From DASQPR01 sp963836785 (GTDB lineage: Bacteria > Actinomycetota > Actinomycetes > Mycobacteriales > Micromonosporaceae), in contig CAWIKW010000004.1 in NCBI GenBank assembly GCA_963836785.1, positions 262,340 to 326,339 on the forward strand: a stretch of DNA of 64,000 nt, read 5' to 3'. Position 1 is the first letter of the stretch; every line of letters starts with the position of its first letter. Position numbers and translations under genes: made by a program. Shown here piece after piece: positions 1-8,438 of this stretch. The notes below the pieces were generated by a model. The model saw only the letters and a program-made list of their open reading frames with translations. It ran no database searches and was not told where the DNA came from.

Positions 1-1200
1 CCGCTGGTCAGCTTCGGGTTGTACGTCGCGACTCCGTTCGCGCTCTACTTCAGCGGCATCTACCGCTTCTCGCTCGAGCACGAGTGGTTCCACGACCTCA
101 CCCACGTGCACTTCATCCTGATCGGATGCCTGTTCTTCTGGCCGCTCATCGGGCTCGACCCGCTGCCCGGCCGCTGGCCCTACCCCGCTCGGGCACTACT
201 CATGATCCTGTCCACGCCGTTCCACGCGGTCCTCGGTCTGACGATCATGCAGAGCAGCTCGCTGATCGCCGGGAACTACTACCCGGACCTCCACCTGGGC
301 TGGTCCGATCCGGTCAGCGATCAGCGCGTCGCCGGCGGCATCCTGTGGGCGGGCGGCGAAATCGTGACCGTGGTCATGCTGGCGGCGCTCGTCGCCCAGT
401 GGATGCGATCGGCCGACAAGGAAGCGATCCGGGTCGACCGGCGGCTCGATCGTGAGGACGCCGCACGCAGCCGGACCAGCGCGCGGCTCAGCCGCGAGGA
501 AGCGATGCGCGAGCGCGAGGCGGCATGGTCGGCCGCCTCCGGCATCCCGATGATGGACGAATCGACCGCCTCCAGGCCGAGCGACGCCGCGCCGTCGGAG
601 GGCGCCGGGTCCGCCGGAGGCAATGACCCAGCCACGGGTACGGACACGTCGACGCCCCCGTCCTCGGGCCGGCCGGCCACCCCGAGCGATCGCGACCGGG
701 CTCATCGATGCAACCGAGCCGACCGCTACAGTCATGGCGGACCGAAGCGAGAGTGGAGCGCAGACCCGATGACCATCAGCACGCACACGCCGTCCGCGAC
801 CGAGCCCGCCGCGGCGCCGCACGAGACGTACACGGTGCTGCTGTTCAGCGACCGCCCCGAGGTGCGCGACCGGATCCGCCAAGCCATCGGCACCCGGCCG
901 GCCCGCAACGTGACGGTCGACTTCGTCGAGGCGGCGACGTACGACGAATGTGTCGCGATCGTCGACCGGACCGAGATCGCGCTCTTGGTGCTGGACGGCG
1001 AGGCGCAGCCGGGTGGCGGCCTCGGGATCGCCCGGCAGATGCGCGACGAAGTCGAGGACTGCCCGCCGATCTGCGTCGTGATCGCGCGAGCGGCCGATCG
1101 ATGGCTCGCCGCGTGGGCGAAGGTCGATGCGACGCTCGTCCATCCGCTGGACCCGATGACGACCGGCCGAACCGTAGTGGAGCTGCTGCGCAAGGGCTGA
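1..1200 (+). CDS. CtaG-type cytochrome c oxidase assembly protein, 5'-truncated, frame open into the next protein
   Basis: The gene starts before the window. The first ~130 codons encode membrane segments with the CtaG (caa3 oxidase assembly factor) look: an HEWFHDLTHVHFI stretch, a FWPLIGLDPLP loop, and a helix ending in QSSSLIAGNYYP. This family helps mature the copper centre of cytochrome c oxidase in the membrane. After the last helix (around base 410) comes a charged, Arg/Glu- then Ser/Pro/Thr-rich tail. No stop follows: the same frame runs through residues that look intergenic (about 690-768) into a receiver-like domain ending at 1200. I think two genes are more likely than a true fusion, so the receiver part is listed separately. 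Confidence 0.75.
   Translation, partial: PLVSFGLYVATPFALYFSGIYRFSLEHEWFHDLTHVHFILIGCLFFWPLIGLDPLPGRWPYPARALLMILSTPFHAVLGLTIMQSSSLIAGNYYPDLHLGWSDPVSDQRVAGGILWAGGEIVTVVMLAALVAQWMRSADKEAIRVDRRLDREDAARSRTSARLSREEAMREREAAWSAASGIPMMDESTASRPSDAAPSEGAGSAGGNDPATGTDTSTPPSSGRPATPSDRDRAHRCNRADRYSHGGPKREWSADPMTISTHTPSATEPAAAPHETYTVLLFSDRPEVRDRIRQAIGTRPARNVTVDFVEAATYDECVAIVDRTEIALLVLDGEAQPGGGLGIARQMRDEVEDCPPICVVIARAADRWLAAWAKVDATLVHPLDPMTTGRTVVELLRKG
769..1200 (+). CDS. Receiver-like response regulator (Rv3143-like), probably its own gene
   Basis: ATG at 769 opens a 143-residue protein of one response-regulator fold: an N-terminal strand TVLLFSD with acidic residue, the likely phospho-acceptor Asp in LLVLDGE, and a C-terminal VHPLDP where canonical receivers carry Lys-Pro. 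There is no output domain. Small stand-alone proteins of this type are known in actinobacteria (Rv3143 family, by recollection) and are thought to signal by protein contact. It lies in the same frame as the upstream CtaG gene with no stop between. A TACAGT hexamer at 728-733 could be its own -10. The alternative is a genuine CtaG-receiver fusion. Confidence 0.6.
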   Translation: MTISTHTPSATEPAAAPHETYTVLLFSDRPEVRDRIRQAIGTRPARNVTVDFVEAATYDECVAIVDRTEIALLVLDGEAQPGGGLGIARQMRDEVEDCPPICVVIARAADRWLAAWAKVDATLVHPLDPMTTGRTVVELLRKG

Positions 1201-1273
1201 GTCCCGCAGCTGGATTACCCGCCGCTGGATTCCCGATCTAAGCGGGAGTCCGCACCACCCCCGAAGGACCGCC

Positions 1274-2356
1274 ATGGGCGACCGTACGTGGCCACACCTG
1301 GTCTCCGCGCTCCTGCGCTCGGAGGAACTGGGAAGCGGCGACACCGCGTGGGCGATGGACGAGATCATGTCCGGCAACGCCACGCCCGTCCAGATCGCGT
1401 CGTTCGCGGTCGCCCTGCGGGCCAAGGGCGAGAGCCCGGGCGAGATCGGCGGGTTGGTCGAGGCGATGCTCGGTCACGCGACGCCACTGCCGATCGCGGA
1501 CTCCACGCGACGCAATGCGGTCGACATCGTAGGTACCGGTGGCGACCTCAGCCACACGGTGAACATCTCGACGATGGGTGCGTTGGTCGTCGCCGGCAGC
1601 GGCGTGACCGTTGTGAAACACGGCAACCGCGCCGCGTCGTCGGAGTGTGGCGCGGCCGACCTCCTCGAGTTCCTCGGCGTGCCGCTCGACCTACCGCCGG
1701 GCGGCGTCGCCCGCTGCATCGAGCAGGTCGGCATCGGGTTCTGCTTCGCGGCCCTGTTCCACAGCGGGTATCGACACACAGCCGTCGCCCGGCGCGAGAT
1801 GGGCGTGCCGACCGTCTTCAACTTCCTCGGTCCGCTGACCAACCCGGGCCGGCCGACCAGTGCCGCGGTCGGCTGCGCGGACCGCCGGATGGCGCCGCTG
1901 CTGGCGAACGTATTCGCCGCCCGCGGCGATTCCGCGATCGTGATGCGGGGCGAGGACGGGCTCGACGAATTCACCACGACCGCACCGACCCGGCTGTGGG
2001 TGGCCGCCGGCGGAGCCGTACGAGAAACGGTTCTGGACGCCGCCGACCTCGGCCTCGCGCGGTCGACGGCGGGCGAGCTGCGCGGTGCCGATGCGGCGTT
2101 CAACGGTGGCGTCGCGCGGCGCATGCTGAGCGGCGAGACCGGAGCGGTGCGCGATGCGGTGATCGTCAACGCCGCGGTCGCGCTGGCCGCGCGCGACGGT
2201 CTCGACGATCCCGACCGGCTCGCGACGGACGACGCTCTGGCGGCGACGATGGGCGCGGCAGTCACCCGCGCCGCACAGGCCATCGACTCCGGGCGGGCGG
2301 CCGAGGTCCTCGACCGTTGGGTCGCGCTCGCGACGGGGTTGAGAGCGAACCAGTAG
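1274..2356 (+). CDS. trpD: Anthranilate phosphoribosyltransferase
   Basis: 360 residues, the usual TrpD length. The enzyme joins anthranilate to PRPP to give phosphoribosylanthranilate, the second step of tryptophan synthesis, in the cytoplasm. Diagnostic stretches are VDIVGTGGD followed by NIST (PRPP binding), KHGNRAASSECGAADLLE (anthranilate/phosphate loop) and GEDGLDEF with the metal-binding Asp-Glu pair. ATG at 1274 is preceded by AAGGA at a normal distance. No other trp gene is nearby; the partner aromatic gene here is aroG at 35.4 kb. The position beside a CtaG/receiver region and near a DEDDh nuclease matches the actinobacterial trpD neighbourhood. Confidence 0.97.
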   Translation: MGDRTWPHLVSALLRSEELGSGDTAWAMDEIMSGNATPVQIASFAVALRAKGESPGEIGGLVEAMLGHATPLPIADSTRRNAVDIVGTGGDLSHTVNISTMGALVVAGSGVTVVKHGNRAASSECGAADLLEFLGVPLDLPPGGVARCIEQVGIGFCFAALFHSGYRHTAVARREMGVPTVFNFLGPLTNPGRPTSAAVGCADRRMAPLLANVFAARGDSAIVMRGEDGLDEFTTTAPTRLWVAAGGAVRETVLDAADLGLARSTAGELRGADAAFNGGVARRMLSGETGAVRDAVIVNAAVALAARDGLDDPDRLATDDALAATMGAAVTRAAQAIDSGRAAEVLDRWVALATGLRANQ

Positions 2357-2449
2357 CGGGCGATCCCGCGCGTAATCGCACGCTCACAAGGGGTTTGCCT
2401 CGCTGATCGAGGGTGAATCCGGGGTGGCGCGACGCGGTGGGTGCCGGGC

Positions 2450-2455
2450 TAGGGT
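2450..2455 (+). promoter_or_regulatory. -10 hexamer TAGGGT of a leaderless promoter
   Basis: TAGGGT lies 6 bases before the GTG at 2462, so transcription would begin at the start codon itself. There is no Shine-Dalgarno sequence. No clear -35 is seen. Confidence 0.5.
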
Positions 2456-2461
2456 GTTGGC

Positions 2462-4399
2462 GTGAAACCAACACACATCGCTTCCGCCCGTTACATCGGT
2501 GCCCCGACCGTGCACCCCGACGGCTCGGCCGCGGTCGTCGCCGTCCGGACGATCGACAGCGACGCCGACGACTACACGAGCCAGTTGTGGCTCGTCCCGA
2601 GCGACGGTTCGCCGAGCCGGCAGCTCACGTATGCCTGGAGCGACAGCGCGCCCGCCTACTCGCCCGACGGTCGGTGGCTCGCGTTCGTCCGCGGTGAGCG
2701 CGACGGTGCCGGCAAGGTCGGCAAGCCGCAGATCTGGGTCATGCCGACCGCCGGCGGCGACGCCCGCAAGCTGACCGATCGCAAGCTCGGCGCGAGCGAG
2801 CCGGTCTGGAGTCCCGACTCGAAGCGCATCGCGTACGTCGCCCGCGAGCCCGAGGAGGGCCGCTACGGCACGGTCGAGAAGACCACGCCGGAGAAGGAAC
2901 CGCCCCGGCGTCTGACGAAGATGCGCTACCGCGTCGACGGCGTCGGGTATCTCTTCGACCGGCCCCGCCAGATCTGGATCGCCGATCTCGACGGTGGCGA
3001 CCAGCAGATCACCAGCGGCGATGTGGACCACGGCGACGTGGCCTGGAGCCCCGTCGATGATCTCCTGGCGTACGCGGCCGCCGGCCACGACGCCCGTGGG
3101 GACGATCTGCGCAGCGACATCTGGGTCTGCAAGCCGGACGGCACGGATGTGCGGTCGGTGACCACCGGCGGCTTGTCGGTCGGATCGCCGCACTTCACGC
3201 CGGACGGATCGTCGATCGTGTTCCTGGGCTCGACGATCGGGCCGGACAACCTGAACGCGGTCTCGCTCAACACGTCGCTCTGGACCGTGCCGCTGCCCAG
3301 CGGCGACGCGACGCGCATCACCGACGAAGAGACGTACAACTTCGCCCACGGCGACGGCGGCATGGTCGTGACGGCGGAGGGCGTGCTGTTCCTCAACGAG
3401 AATCGCGGTGCGGTCGACGTGTTGCTGGTGCCGCTCGACGGCGGCAAGCCGACCGTGCTGATGGACGGCCGCCGCCAGGTGCAGGCGGTCGATGCCGCCA
3501 CGACGTCGGCCGGGCTGCTGCTCATGGCGACCGTCGCGGACGGGCAGACCTGGGGCGACGTGGTGGTACGGCAAACCGACGGCACCGAACGTGTGCTGAC
3601 CGACTGGAGCGCCGACTACCGGGCCGAGGTGCCCGTCCGGCCGCTGACCGAGGTGACCGCCACGGCGCCGGACGGATACCCGGTGCACGGCTGGCTCGTC
3701 CGGCCGGACGGCGATGGGCCACACCCGCTGCTGCTCATGATCCACGGTGGCCCGTTCACCCAGTACGGCTGGCAGCTCTTCGACGAGGCCCAGGTGTACG
3801 CGGGCGCCGGTTACGCCGTGCTCTACACGAACCCGCGCGGCTCGTCCGGCTACGGCCAGGCGCACGGCCGAGCGGTCATCGGCAACGTCGGCGAGGTGTC
3901 CACCGTCGACCTGATGGCGATCCTGGACGCGACGCTCGCGGCGAACTCCGATCTCGACGGCTCGCGCATGGGCGTGCTCGGCGGATCGCACGGTGGATTC
4001 ATGACGACATGGCTCGCCGGGCACGAGGGGCACCGGTTCAAGACGGCCGTCTCCGAGCGAGCGGTCAACGCGATCGACAGCTTCACCGGTTCGTCGGACA
4101 TCGGCTGGTTCTTCGGCAACGACCTCTACGGCACCGACGTCGCGCAGCAGCAGCGGCAGTCGCCGCTGACGTACGTCGACGACATCAAGATCCCGATGCT
4201 GATCATCCATTCCGAGCAGGACTGGCGCTGCCCGATCGAGCAGGGCCAGCGGCTCTACGTGGCGCTGCGCCAGCGTGGCGTCCCGGCCGAGATGCTCGTC
4301 TTCCCGGGCGAGGGCCACGAGCTGTCCCGCGGCGGCCTGCCGTCGCACCGGATCGCCCGCTTCGACGCGATCGTCGAGTGGTTCGGGCGGTACGTCTAG
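2462..4399 (+). CDS. S9 family peptidase (prolyl oligopeptidase / acylaminoacyl-peptidase type)
   Basis: 645 residues. Residues ~1-390 are a beta-propeller of TolB/WD40-like blades (repeats such as YSPDGRWLAF, WSPDSKRIAYV, FTPDGSSIVFL); the C-terminal ~250 residues are an alpha/beta hydrolase. The triad can be read directly: Ser509 in GGSHGG, Asp587 in SEQDWRC and His619 in EGHELSRGG, all as in the S9C group. Such enzymes cleave short peptides or N-acylated residues, and the propeller keeps folded proteins out. No signal peptide is seen, so it is cytoplasmic. GTG at 2462 fits the -10 just upstream. It is convergent with the asnC-like gene, with a palindromic repeat between. Confidence 0.93.
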   Translation: MKPTHIASARYIGAPTVHPDGSAAVVAVRTIDSDADDYTSQLWLVPSDGSPSRQLTYAWSDSAPAYSPDGRWLAFVRGERDGAGKVGKPQIWVMPTAGGDARKLTDRKLGASEPVWSPDSKRIAYVAREPEEGRYGTVEKTTPEKEPPRRLTKMRYRVDGVGYLFDRPRQIWIADLDGGDQQITSGDVDHGDVAWSPVDDLLAYAAAGHDARGDDLRSDIWVCKPDGTDVRSVTTGGLSVGSPHFTPDGSSIVFLGSTIGPDNLNAVSLNTSLWTVPLPSGDATRITDEETYNFAHGDGGMVVTAEGVLFLNENRGAVDVLLVPLDGGKPTVLMDGRRQVQAVDAATTSAGLLLMATVADGQTWGDVVVRQTDGTERVLTDWSADYRAEVPVRPLTEVTATAPDGYPVHGWLVRPDGDGPHPLLLMIHGGPFTQYGWQLFDEAQVYAGAGYAVLYTNPRGSSGYGQAHGRAVIGNVGEVSTVDLMAILDATLAANSDLDGSRMGVLGGSHGGFMTTWLAGHEGHRFKTAVSERAVNAIDSFTGSSDIGWFFGNDLYGTDVAQQQRQSPLTYVDDIKIPMLIIHSEQDWRCPIEQGQRLYVALRQRGVPAEMLVFPGEGHELSRGGLPSHRIARFDAIVEWFGRYV

Positions 4400-4425
4400 G
4401 CCGCTGGACCACGTTCCATTGTCAA

Positions 4426-4487
4426 GATCCACCGTGGTGGACGATTGAGGCCGCGCTAGTGACCGTAATCGTCCGCCGCGGTGGATC
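4426..4487. repeat. 62-bp imperfect palindrome, interspersed repeat family 1, copy A
   Basis: Two 21-base arms (4426-4446 and 4467-4487) match at 19 of 21 positions across a 20-base loop. The arms begin GATCCACC and end GGACGATT. It lies between the convergent S9 peptidase and AsnC genes and could also end transcription, but it has no T-tract. Copy B at 37997-38058 has the same length and identity at 47 of 62 bases. Confidence 0.85.
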
Positions 4488-4506
4488 ACAGCGGACTCGG
4501 CGTGAC

Positions 4507-4791
4507 CTACTCGCCGCCGAAACCGATCGAGAACGCTTCTTCGAGGTCGTGCTGCGAGTAGGCCCGGAAGGCAATGTGCGTGTCCGTGTTGACGACCCCG
4601 GGCACCTTCGAGATGCCGTTCGCGATGACCTCGGCGATCTGGTCGAACTCGCGCACCCGCACGATCGCGATCAGGTCCACGCCGCCGGCGACCGAATAGA
4701 CCTCGCTCACGCCGGACAGGCCGGCCAGCGTCTCGGCCAGTTCGGGGATCGCGTCGTTGGCGCAGTCGATGAGGACGATCGCGGTGATCAC
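4507..4791 (-). CDS. Stand-alone Lrp/AsnC ligand-binding (RAM) domain protein
   Basis: 94 residues that form only the C-terminal effector-binding and oligomerisation domain of Lrp/AsnC regulators (ITAIVLIDCANDAIPELAETLAGL..., VGGVDL-type loop, EVIANGISKVPGV). The N-terminal helix-turn-helix of full-length Lrp proteins is missing, so it should bind an amino-acid-like ligand without binding DNA, or pair with a full-length partner. GTG at 4791 has an AGGAG 7 bases upstream. Stand-alone RAM proteins are common in actinobacteria, so the missing helix-turn-helix need not be decay. Confidence 0.88.
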   Translation of the reverse strand: MITAIVLIDCANDAIPELAETLAGLSGVSEVYSVAGGVDLIAIVRVREFDQIAEVIANGISKVPGVVNTDTHIAFRAYSQHDLEEAFSIGFGGE

Positions 4792-4881
4792 CAGAGCACT
4801 CCTGTGCGTGTGATGGAGGTTCGGCTCATGCTAGTCGCCGGTGGGCGGTGTCGTGCATCCGGTGCTGATCCAGCGCATGCG

Positions 4882-4950
4882 CATCCGGCCGTGCGGGCTC
4901 GTCCGGCCGTGCGTGCTCATCCGGCCGTGCGTGCTCATCCGGCCGGCACA
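4882..4950. repeat. 18-bp tandem repeat across the stop codon of the nucleotidyltransferase gene
   Basis: Three full units (4882-4899, 4900-4917, 4918-4935) of the pattern CATCCGGCCGTGCGTGCT, then a partial unit. The minus-strand stop codon (TCA at 4935-4937) falls at a unit junction, and the previous junction (4917-4919) carries the same TCA. Confidence 0.8.
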
Positions 4951-5861
4951 GCCGCACGGGTGTGCACCGTCTCGCCGTCGCCGTAGCGGATGGCATCGGT
5001 GAGCCGCTCGCCCGCCGCGACGACGCAGCCGGGCCAGACGACCGTACGGTCGATGGTGCCGGACACGACGGCGCCCGCGCCGATGACGGAGTGCGACGCC
5101 GAGCCGAACACCGACGCGGTCTCGTCGACGAGGCTCCCGCCCACGGCACGAAGTGCTTCGTGCAAGTTCGCGGCGAGATAGTCGGCGGCCGTCCCGGAGT
5201 CGATGTAGGTGCCGCCGTAGTCGACCACGCGCAGCTCACCGGCCCTTTCGGCCGGTCGCCACACGGCCCGTACGAGGTCGCCGGGCTCCGCCGCCAAGGC
5301 GGCCACGCGGCCGGCCGGCAGCAGACTGAACCCAGCGAACCGGTACGGGCCGAACTCGGCTCGGCGGCGACCGGCCGGCACGCCCAGAATCCGTACGTGG
5401 TCGCCGGCCCACTCGTCGAGCAGCGGCGTGAGGTCACCGCCGTCGAGGTAGGCGTCCGCGTTGCCGACCAGCACGTGGCGCCCTGCGATCCAATCGTTCA
5501 AGGCACCCAGACCGCCCCCACTGCCGAGCGGTGCGTCGCCGGTCTCCAGCGACACGTGGGCGCGGGAGTCGACGGCGCGCACGATCTGGTCGGACCGATA
5601 CCAGGCATTCACGGCGACCGCGTCCGGCCCGACGAATCCGAGCGACGCAACCGCCGCCAGTGCCCGATCCAACAGCGGTACGTTGCCAACCGGACACAGC
5701 GCCTTCGGCGTGTCACGGGTCAGCGGGCGCAGCCGTTGACCCTCGCCGGCGGCGAGCACGACGGCACAGATCTCGCTCCCGTCCGGCCGGGGCGCGGCTG
5801 CGGCTCCGTATGCGGATGCGGAGACGGATGCGAGGCCCGGATCGGGCGCGACATCGGGCAC
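4935..5861 (-). CDS. Sugar-phosphate nucleotidyltransferase (NTP_transferase family)
   Basis: 308 residues. The N-terminus has the nucleotide-binding signature AAGEGQRLRPLTRDTPKAL, with the catalytic Arg and Lys of GlmU/RmlA/GMP-type pyrophosphorylases, then VGNADAYLDG (metal-binding Asp of the active site). The last ~70 residues (SASHSVIGAGAVVSGTIDRTVVWPG) look like a short left-handed beta-helix. It would activate a sugar-1-phosphate; the sugar and nucleotide cannot be told from sequence. I choose GTG at 5861 because it shares one base with the stop of the Nudix gene (TAGTG), implying translational coupling; the frame is open to 5966 but that part lies inside the Nudix gene. Confidence 0.87.
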   Translation of the reverse strand: MPDVAPDPGLASVSASAYGAAAAPRPDGSEICAVVLAAGEGQRLRPLTRDTPKALCPVGNVPLLDRALAAVASLGFVGPDAVAVNAWYRSDQIVRAVDSRAHVSLETGDAPLGSGGGLGALNDWIAGRHVLVGNADAYLDGGDLTPLLDEWAGDHVRILGVPAGRRRAEFGPYRFAGFSLLPAGRVAALAAEPGDLVRAVWRPAERAGELRVVDYGGTYIDSGTAADYLAANLHEALRAVGGSLVDETASVFGSASHSVIGAGAVVSGTIDRTVVWPGCVVAAGERLTDAIRYGDGETVHTRAAVPAG

Positions 5862-6382
5862 TAGATGAGTGCCTCCGGGTAATCGACGTACGGACCGATG
5901 CCGTACTGGCCGAGCAGTCGCGCGGTCGGCACCGTGAGTGGCGGCAGCGCATCGAGGCGGTACCACGCCGCCTCGATCACCTCACCGCCGTCGACCGTGA
6001 TCGGCGTGTCCGGTCGTACGCGCGCCTCGAAAACGCAGTCGACCCATCGTCCGTGTACGTGAACGAGCGCGCTCGGCGCGAGCGCGACCAGGTCCTCGAC
6101 CTCGACCTTGATGCCGACCTCTTCGTGCAGCTCGCGAGCGGCCGCTTCGATCGGGTTCTCGCCCCGATCCATGAGACCACCCGGGATCGACCAGCCGTGC
6201 CCGGGCGGCTGCCGGATCAGCAGGATCCGTCCCGGCTCCGGCGCCACCGCGTCACGGACCAGCACAACGGCACCGATGATGTACGTCGGCATGGCGATGC
6301 GGACCAGCCGGCGGCGTACGGATCCGGGTAGCCGGTACGCGGCCCGGTAGGCAACGGCGCGCAGCCGGGCACGAACGGTCAT
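5861..6382 (-). CDS. Nudix hydrolase
   Basis: 173 residues with a complete Nudix box, GLMDRGENPIEAAARELHEE then VGI, which gives the magnesium-binding helix that cleaves nucleoside diphosphates linked to another group. The short N-terminus is basic with a hydrophobic stretch (MPTYIIGAVVLVRDAV). Its stop overlaps the start of the nucleotidyltransferase, so the two are co-translated, and it may act on a product or damaged substrate of that enzyme (inference). Its substrate is unknown. TAGGGT lies 8 bases before the ATG, suggesting a leaderless message. Confidence 0.92.
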   Translation of the reverse strand: MTVRARLRAVAYRAAYRLPGSVRRRLVRIAMPTYIIGAVVLVRDAVAPEPGRILLIRQPPGHGWSIPGGLMDRGENPIEAAARELHEEVGIKVEVEDLVALAPSALVHVHGRWVDCVFEARVRPDTPITVDGGEVIEAAWYRLDALPPLTVPTARLLGQYGIGPYVDYPEALI

Positions 6383-6390
6383 GGGGCAAC

Positions 6391-6396
6391 ACCCTA
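6391..6396 (-). promoter_or_regulatory. -10 hexamer TAGGGT before the Nudix gene
   Basis: On the minus strand TAGGGT is 8 bases upstream of the ATG at 6382; transcription would start at or next to the start codon. Confidence 0.45.
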
Positions 6397-6451
6397 TCGG
6401 CCCAGCGCCGGGCGGATACGTGCGACGCCGACCCCGGCACCGACCTGTGCG

Positions 6452-8332
6452 TCAGATCGGACGGTCGACGATCGCGACCAGACGGTTGGCTACCTCGGCC
6501 GCCGGCAGCCGGTGATCGGCCACCGCGACGAGCAGCGCACCGACGTCGGGGTAGCCGAGATCGGATGCGAGATCACGCAGCGGCCGCTCATTGGCGAGCC
6601 GCCGACCCTGCTCGTGTAGCGCCAGACCGATCGTCGCCCGGCCGAGCCGCATGCGCTGCTCGACGGTCGCGACCGGCTTGGGCGTCTCGAACCACCGGTT
6701 GATCTCGAGGCGCGCCTGCGGCGACCGAACGAACTCCAGCCATTCGCGGGCCGGACCCGGTCCGCCGCCGAGCGGGCCCGAGTTTCCGCGAGTGATGATC
6801 TCCACGACGTCGCCTTCGTCCAGCAACGACGACAGCGGAGCCAGACGACCGTTGATGGATGCACCGACGCAGGCGTGACCGAGATTCGGATCGACCGTAT
6901 AGGCGAGGTCGACGGGCGTCGCACCCAGCGGCAACAGGACCGCCTGCCCGGCCTCGGTGAACACGTGGATCTGCTGCTCGCCGATCTCGCACCGCAGCGC
7001 GTCGATGAACTTGGCGGCGTCGTCGACCGTTTCCTCCCAGTCGAGCACGCGGCGCAGCCAGGCGAGCGGCTCGTCGCGCGCCGGCGGCGCGAGCCGAGCT
7101 GCGGCCTGTGGGTCCCGGAAGTTGGCCGCGATGCCGAATTCGGCCGCGTGGTGCATCGCCTCGGTGCGGATGAGCACCTCGACCGGGCGGTCGCCCGGGC
7201 CGAGCACGGTGGTGTGCAGCGACCGGTAGAGGTTGTTCTTGGGCGAGGCGATGAAGTCCTTGAACCGGCCCGGCACCGGCCGCCACATCGCGTGCAGGGT
7301 GCCGAGCGCCGTGTAGCAGTCGGTCTGCGGCCCGTCGACGACGATCACGATGCGCGGAAGGTCATGATCCACGGGTAGACCCTGAGCGAGCGTGTCCTTC
7401 CAGATCGAGTAATAGTGCCGATGCCGGGGGCCGACGTGTGCGCTGATATGGGCGGCCGCGAGCGCCTTCCGGCTGGCGACGACGGCCCGATCGACCGTAC
7501 GGGTGAAGCGATATCGCCCGGCCACGTACCCATCGATCTCGCCGAAGGCCTCCGGTTCCAGCGCGTAGAGCACCGTGTCTTCGAGGCTGCGCTTGAGCAC
7601 CTGGATGCCGAGGCGGTCGCACAGCGGCACGAGCACATCCAGCGTGGCGCGCGCGATCCGGGCGCGAGACGCGGGGGAGCGGGCATCGAGCGTGCGCATA
7701 TTGTGCAGGCGGTCGGCCAGCTTGATGATCAGAACACGGACGTCCTGGCCGGCCTTGACCAGCATCTTCCGGACTGTCTCGACCTCGGCGGTGTCACCGA
7801 AGAACGCCTTGTCGAACTTCGTTACGCCGTCGACCAACAGGGCTACGTCGGCGCCGAAGTCGCTCTCTAGCGCGGGCAGCGTGTAGCTGGTGTCTTCGAC
7901 CGTGTCGTGCAGGAGTGCGGCGACCAGTGTGGTCGTGTCCATGCCGAGCTCGGCGAGGATCTCGGCGACGGCGAGCGGGTGGGTGATGTATTCGTCGCCG
8001 CTCTTGCGCATCTGGCCGCGGTGCATTTCGGCCGCTTTGCGGTATGCGGACCGGATCTGGCGGACGTCGCCGCGGGCGTGGACGCGCCGATGCGCGCGGA
8101 TGAGGCCGGCGACCGGGTCGCTGCTCTCGCGTAGTGGCAGGCGAAGTTGCCATCGTCGCGGATGCCAACGATCCAACGTACGGCCCGGGAGATCCACCCG
8201 GAGTCCACCTGGACGGGCCACAGTCGCGGGCGCCCACGTGGGCGGGGCGTTGAGGTCCGTCGGACACCTCCCTGGCCGGGCGACGCGACACATCGATCGA
8301 CGGTCGGACGCGGCAGCGACGATGCGCGACAA
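6452..8332 (-). CDS. RelA/SpoT homologue (RSH) with intact hydrolase and altered synthetase motif
   Basis: About 626 residues in RSH order. The HD domain (THPLAVAEIL, LLHDTVEDT, KLADRLHNMRT) keeps the manganese ligands for (p)ppGpp hydrolysis. The synthetase-like domain keeps RHYYSIWKDT, GRFKDFIASPKNNLYRSLHTT and EVLIRT. A TGS domain (IHVFTEAGQAVLLPLGATPVDLAY) follows, then a short end without the C-terminal ACT domain of long RSH enzymes. The strand that reads DLVGVR or DLIAIR in bifunctional enzymes is DLPRIVIVV here, with Arg replaced. This suggests mainly hydrolase activity, as a second RSH beside a normal Rel elsewhere (inference). The start is uncertain: no good ribosome site precedes 8332, and the first ~90 residues are poorly characterised. 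Confidence 0.88.
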   Translation of the reverse strand: MSRIVAAASDRRSMCRVARPGRCPTDLNAPPTWAPATVARPGGLRVDLPGRTLDRWHPRRWQLRLPLRESSDPVAGLIRAHRRVHARGDVRQIRSAYRKAAEMHRGQMRKSGDEYITHPLAVAEILAELGMDTTTLVAALLHDTVEDTSYTLPALESDFGADVALLVDGVTKFDKAFFGDTAEVETVRKMLVKAGQDVRVLIIKLADRLHNMRTLDARSPASRARIARATLDVLVPLCDRLGIQVLKRSLEDTVLYALEPEAFGEIDGYVAGRYRFTRTVDRAVVASRKALAAAHISAHVGPRHRHYYSIWKDTLAQGLPVDHDLPRIVIVVDGPQTDCYTALGTLHAMWRPVPGRFKDFIASPKNNLYRSLHTTVLGPGDRPVEVLIRTEAMHHAAEFGIAANFRDPQAAARLAPPARDEPLAWLRRVLDWEETVDDAAKFIDALRCEIGEQQIHVFTEAGQAVLLPLGATPVDLAYTVDPNLGHACVGASINGRLAPLSSLLDEGDVVEIITRGNSGPLGGGPGPAREWLEFVRSPQARLEINRWFETPKPVATVEQRMRLGRATIGLALHEQGRRLANERPLRDLASDLGYPDVGALLVAVADHRLPAAEVANRLVAIVDRPI

Positions 8333-8438
8333 ACCATCGACGCGGGTGGTCCGCGTTCATGGGAATGCGTGGTGTGTCCCTAGACTAATGAGACGAGTGC
8401 CCCACTTGCGGACGGTTATTGAGGGCCGAACGGACGAG

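Noticed and set aside
2384..4489. A 701-residue minus-strand frame over the S9 peptidase gene
   Set aside because: Antisense shadow: the plus-strand peptidase has a full catalytic triad and start signal; the minus frame shows only Arg/Val/Asp-rich noise.
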